Assembly: GCF_014472415.1 (NCBI RefSeq)
Contig: NZ_JACSZV010000001.1
Location: 124,001 to 188,000, forward strand
Direction of reading: 5' to 3'
Length of the DNA: 64,000 nucleotides
Source: Pseudomonas sp. N40(2020)
Lineage (GTDB): Bacteria; Pseudomonadota; Gammaproteobacteria; Pseudomonadales; Pseudomonadaceae
The notes under the pieces were generated by a model. It searched no databases. It had not been told where the DNA came from and saw only the letters and a program-made list of their open reading frames with translations. A program made the translations under genes and the position numbers. Positions within the stretch are counted from its first letter, which is position 1; each line of letters starts with the position of its first letter. Of this stretch, positions 60,833 to 64,000 are shown piece by piece.

Positions 60833-63800
60833 ATGGACCGTCTGACACGCATTTTGGCCGCACTCACCCGCTGGGGGCTGGGCCTGTGCGCGTTGGTTCT
60901 GGTGTTGATGGCGCTGTACGTCAGTCTTGGTCGCGAGCTGACCCCGTTGGTGGCCGAGTACCGCACCGACATCGAAGACAAGGCCAGTGCAGCCCTCGGC
61001 ATGCCGTTGCAGATTGGCGAGCTGGAGGGTAACTGGAGCGGGTTCGCGCCGATCCTGCTGGCCCATGATGTGATGGTCGGCGACGGTGCCAACGCCCTGC
61101 GTCTTGATCGAGTGCGTGCAGTACCCGATCTGTGGGCCAGTCTGTTGGCCCGCGAAGTGCGCATCGCTCATCTGGAACTCAATGGCCTGAAAATCAGCCT
61201 CAAGGAATCCGAGGACGGCACCTGGGCGCTGGAAGGCTTGCCGGTGCAGAAGGATCAACCGTTCGATCCCGAGCAACTGTTCAAGCGCTCGCAAATGATT
61301 CAGCAACTGTCGGTGCTCGACAGTCAGGTGACCTTGCAGCCACTGGATCACGCGCCGATGACCCTCACCTACGTCGGCCTCAACCTGAAAACCGGTGCCA
61401 CTCGTCAGCTTCTCGATGCACGTTTGACCCTGCCTGATGGCCAACCCGTTGCACTGAACCTGCGAACTCGAATCCGCCCCGGCCAATGGCAAGACAGCGC
61501 GATAGAAGGCTACGCCAGCCTGCCGCAAAGTGATTGGTCGAAGTGGCTGCCAGAGCGCCTCACTCAACAATGGAATTTCTCCGAGATCAAGGCCGGCGGC
61601 GAGCTCTGGGTGAACTGGGCCGAGGGCGCGCTGCAAAGTGCGGCGCTGCGTTTGAACGCACCGCAAGTGACTGGCGCCTACGCCGAGCGCAAGCCGATCC
61701 AGATCAACAATCTGGCGCTCAACGCCTACTACAAAAACAGTGCCAACGGCGCGACCGTCACCCTCGATTCGCTGGCGATGAACTTCGGCGAAACCCGTTG
61801 GGAGACACGCGTGCAAGTGCAGCAGACGCGCGCCACTGACAAGGTCGACGAACTCTGGCATTTGCAGGCAGATCGTCTTGATCTCACCCCGATCACCCCG
61901 TTACTCAATGCGTTGGGGCCGTTGCCGCAAGGCTTCGCCACCGTGGTCGAGCGCCTGAAAGTGACCGGTGGGCTGCGCAACGTGTTGCTGGATTTCCGCC
62001 CGAACGCCACTGACGGTACAAAATTCGGCTTTGCCGCCAACCTTGATCGTGTCGGTTTTGATGCCTATCACGGCGCCCCTGCGGCGCGAAATGTCAGCGG
62101 CAGCCTCAGCGGTAATCTCGATGGTGGCGAGTTGCGCATGGACAGCAAGGATTTTGTCCTGCACCTCGATCCGATCTTCGCCAAGCCCTGGCAATACATT
62201 CAGGCCAACGCACGGCTCACCTGGAAACTGGATAAAGACGGCTTCACCCTGATCGCGCCTTACCTGAAGGTACTGGGCGAGGAGGGCAAGATTGCCGGCG
62301 ACTTCCTCATTCGCCTGCATTTCGATCACAGCCAGGAAGACTACATGGACTTGCGGGTCGGTCTTGTCGATGGCGACGGCCGCTACACCGCCAAATATTT
62401 GCCCGAAGTGCTGAGCCCGGCGCTCGACGAATGGCTGCGCACCGCGATTCTCAAAGGCGCGGTGGATCAGGGCTTCTTCCAGTACCAAGGTTCGCTGAGC
62501 AAAAATGCCGGCGAGGCCGACCGCAGCATCAGCCTGTTCTTCAAGGTGCATGACGCCGAACTGGCCTTCCAGCCGGGCTGGCCGCATGTGAGCAAGGTCA
62601 GTGGTGACGTGTTCATCGAAGACAGCGGCGTGCGGATCTGGGCCAGCAAGGGCCAGTTGCTCGATACGCAGGTCAGTGATGTTTTCGTCAATATTCCCCA
62701 TGTTCCGTCGGGTCAGAACCCCCATATGTTTCTCGACGGCGCATTTGCCGGTGGTCTGGGTGACGGGCTGAAGATCCTGCAGGAAGCACCGATCGGCACC
62801 GCCGACACCTTCGCCGGCTGGGAAGGCTCGGGCGATCTGCAAGGCAAGCTGAAACTGGATATTCCGCTGGCCAAGGGAGACCAGCCGAAAATTCTCGTCG
62901 ACTTTAAAACCGCCAATGCGCGGCTGAAACTGGCCGAACCGAAACTGGAGCTGACGCAACTCAAGGGCGACTTCCGTTTCGACAGCGCCAAGGGGCTCAG
63001 CGGGCAGAACATCGCAGCTCGGGCGTTCGACAAACCGGTCACCGCGCAAATCTTTGCCGATGGCAGCCCCGGTAAGCTCAGAACCCGAGTGGCCGCTTCG
63101 GGACAGGTAGAGGTCAAGAAACTCACTGACTGGCTCGGCGTGACTCAGCCGTTACCGGTGACCGGGACGATTCCCTATCAGCTGCAACTGAACCTCGACG
63201 GCGCCGACAGCCAGTTGATGGTCAGCTCCAACCTCAAAGGGGTGACCGTCGACCTGCCCGCACCGTTCGGTATGGCGGCCGATGTCGGTCGCGACACGGT
63301 CTTCCGCATGACTCTGCAAGGGCAGGAGCGGCGTTACTGGGTCAATTACGATCAACTGGCCAATTTCACCTTTGCCGCACCACCGACGAATTTCGCTGAC
63401 GGGCGCGGCGAGTTGTTTCTCGGTGCAGGCGAAGCTGTGCTGCCGGGCGCCAAGGGCTTGCGTATTCGCGGCGTGCTGTCGGAGCTGGACGTTGCGCCGT
63501 GGCAGGAACTGGTCAACAAATATGCCGGACAGGACCCGGGCGGCAGTGCCAAGCAACTGTTGAGCAGTGCTGACTTCAAGATCGGCAAGCTCACGGCGTT
63601 CGGCACCACGCTGGATCAGGCCTCGGTTCAGGTCAATCGCAAGCCGGGGGCGTGGAATCTGGCGCTCGACAGTCAACAGGCCAAAGGCACTGCCAGCCTT
63701 CCGGACGCGAAAAGCACACCGCTTGCGGTGAATCTGCAATACGTGCGACTGCCGGCGCCGGACCCGACGGTACAGGCCGACGAAAATTCACCAGACCCTT

Positions 63801-64000
63801 TGGCGTCAGTGGATCCATCGAAAATTCCGGCGCTGGATATCACCATCAATCAACTGTTCCTCGGCCAGGATCTGGTCGGTGGCTGGTCGCTCAAAGTGCG
63901 CCCGACCGCCAAAGGCATCGCCCTGAACAACCTCGACATGGGCCTCAAAGGCATTCTGTTGCAGGGCAACGGCGGCTGGGAAGGCGCGCCGGGGTCGACC
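60833..64000 (+). CDS. YhdP family AsmA-like envelope protein, 3' end missing
   Basis: The first 1056 residues of a very large inner-membrane-anchored periplasmic protein; family length is about 1270. One N-terminal helix (WGLGLCALVLVLMALYVS) precedes an AsmA/DUF3971 body of beta strands. The start SLGRELTPLVAEYRTDIEDK and LQIGELEGNWSGFAP are typical. In E. coli YhdP, with TamB and YdbH, carries phospholipids to the outer membrane through a groove (established). It follows rng as in other gamma-proteobacteria. The ATG at 60833 follows GGGAGCCAACTGAC. The reading frame is intact to the window end. Confidence 0.93.
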   Translation, partial: MDRLTRILAALTRWGLGLCALVLVLMALYVSLGRELTPLVAEYRTDIEDKASAALGMPLQIGELEGNWSGFAPILLAHDVMVGDGANALRLDRVRAVPDLWASLLAREVRIAHLELNGLKISLKESEDGTWALEGLPVQKDQPFDPEQLFKRSQMIQQLSVLDSQVTLQPLDHAPMTLTYVGLNLKTGATRQLLDARLTLPDGQPVALNLRTRIRPGQWQDSAIEGYASLPQSDWSKWLPERLTQQWNFSEIKAGGELWVNWAEGALQSAALRLNAPQVTGAYAERKPIQINNLALNAYYKNSANGATVTLDSLAMNFGETRWETRVQVQQTRATDKVDELWHLQADRLDLTPITPLLNALGPLPQGFATVVERLKVTGGLRNVLLDFRPNATDGTKFGFAANLDRVGFDAYHGAPAARNVSGSLSGNLDGGELRMDSKDFVLHLDPIFAKPWQYIQANARLTWKLDKDGFTLIAPYLKVLGEEGKIAGDFLIRLHFDHSQEDYMDLRVGLVDGDGRYTAKYLPEVLSPALDEWLRTAILKGAVDQGFFQYQGSLSKNAGEADRSISLFFKVHDAELAFQPGWPHVSKVSGDVFIEDSGVRIWASKGQLLDTQVSDVFVNIPHVPSGQNPHMFLDGAFAGGLGDGLKILQEAPIGTADTFAGWEGSGDLQGKLKLDIPLAKGDQPKILVDFKTANARLKLAEPKLELTQLKGDFRFDSAKGLSGQNIAARAFDKPVTAQIFADGSPGKLRTRVAASGQVEVKKLTDWLGVTQPLPVTGTIPYQLQLNLDGADSQLMVSSNLKGVTVDLPAPFGMAADVGRDTVFRMTLQGQERRYWVNYDQLANFTFAAPPTNFADGRGELFLGAGEAVLPGAKGLRIRGVLSELDVAPWQELVNKYAGQDPGGSAKQLLSSADFKIGKLTAFGTTLDQASVQVNRKPGAWNLALDSQQAKGTASLPDAKSTPLAVNLQYVRLPAPDPTVQADENSPDPLASVDPSKIPALDITINQLFLGQDLVGGWSLKVRPTAKGIALNNLDMGLKGILLQGNGGWEGAPGST

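Overview
The window is chromosomal DNA from a Pseudomonas of the fluorescens group. I infer this from gene content and order: piuA-piuC-sel1-speC, opuC, prfC, the dpp/opdP peptide cluster, roxSR, and gatBAC / mreBCD-maf-rng-yhdP in the arrangement known from pseudomonads. High GC coding DNA and dense short palindromic intergenic repeats of the kind seen in P. fluorescens genomes agree. There are no rRNA, tRNA, CRISPR, transposase or prophage genes in the window.

Layout. 1-2.5 kb: end of the fructose PTS operon (fruK partial, fruA). 2.7-5.1 kb: a Tat-exported PhoD-type phosphatase and a small DUF559 nuclease gene bracketed by two copies of one intergenic repeat. 5.1-11.8 kb: iron-uptake block with a PepSY/flavodoxin/FAD reductase fusion, the TonB receptor piuA, and divergent piuC plus a Sel1 protein. 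11.8-13.2 kb: speC with a long leader that carries an intrinsic terminator. 13.6-17.1 kb: opuC osmoprotectant ABC operon. 17.4-19.1 kb: prfC. 19.1-21.5 kb: a repeat-rich stretch, an MFS gene and a small acidic secreted protein. 21.5-34.2 kb: dipeptide uptake, with dppBCDF, four DppA-like binding proteins and an OprD-family porin, all on the minus strand. 34.3-35.5 kb: repeats, then a DUF6124 gene behind a strongly structured leader. 35.7-40.3 kb: SIMPL protein, RoxS/RoxR-type two-component system, SbmA-like ABC exporter. 40.5-49.1 kb: a FadR-type regulator and the galactarate/glucarate operon (kdgD, ketoglutarate semialdehyde dehydrogenase, MFS, garD). Between regulator and operon sits a minus-strand phospholipase-C-like module with a near-perfect LexA box. 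49.3-52.3 kb: AEC transporter, CMD-family protein, Ca/Na-type antiporter, RlpA-like lipoprotein. 52.4-64 kb: gatBAC (minus) and mreBCD-maf-rng-yhdP (plus, yhdP cut by the window end).

Four intergenic repeat families recur, named here A to D. A is an inverted pair of a 'tgtgggagcgagc' unit. B is an inverted pair of 'ctgtaggagctgc'. C is about 160-240 bp with terminal 'ccctcacccc' arms. D is about 310 bp and strongly structured. The most interesting signals are the SOS-type operator before the phospholipase-like gene, the structured DUF6124 leader with competing helices, the DUF559 gene between direct copies of repeat C, a probable AUU start for mreC overlapping a 13-codon leader ORF, and a terminator in the speC leader.
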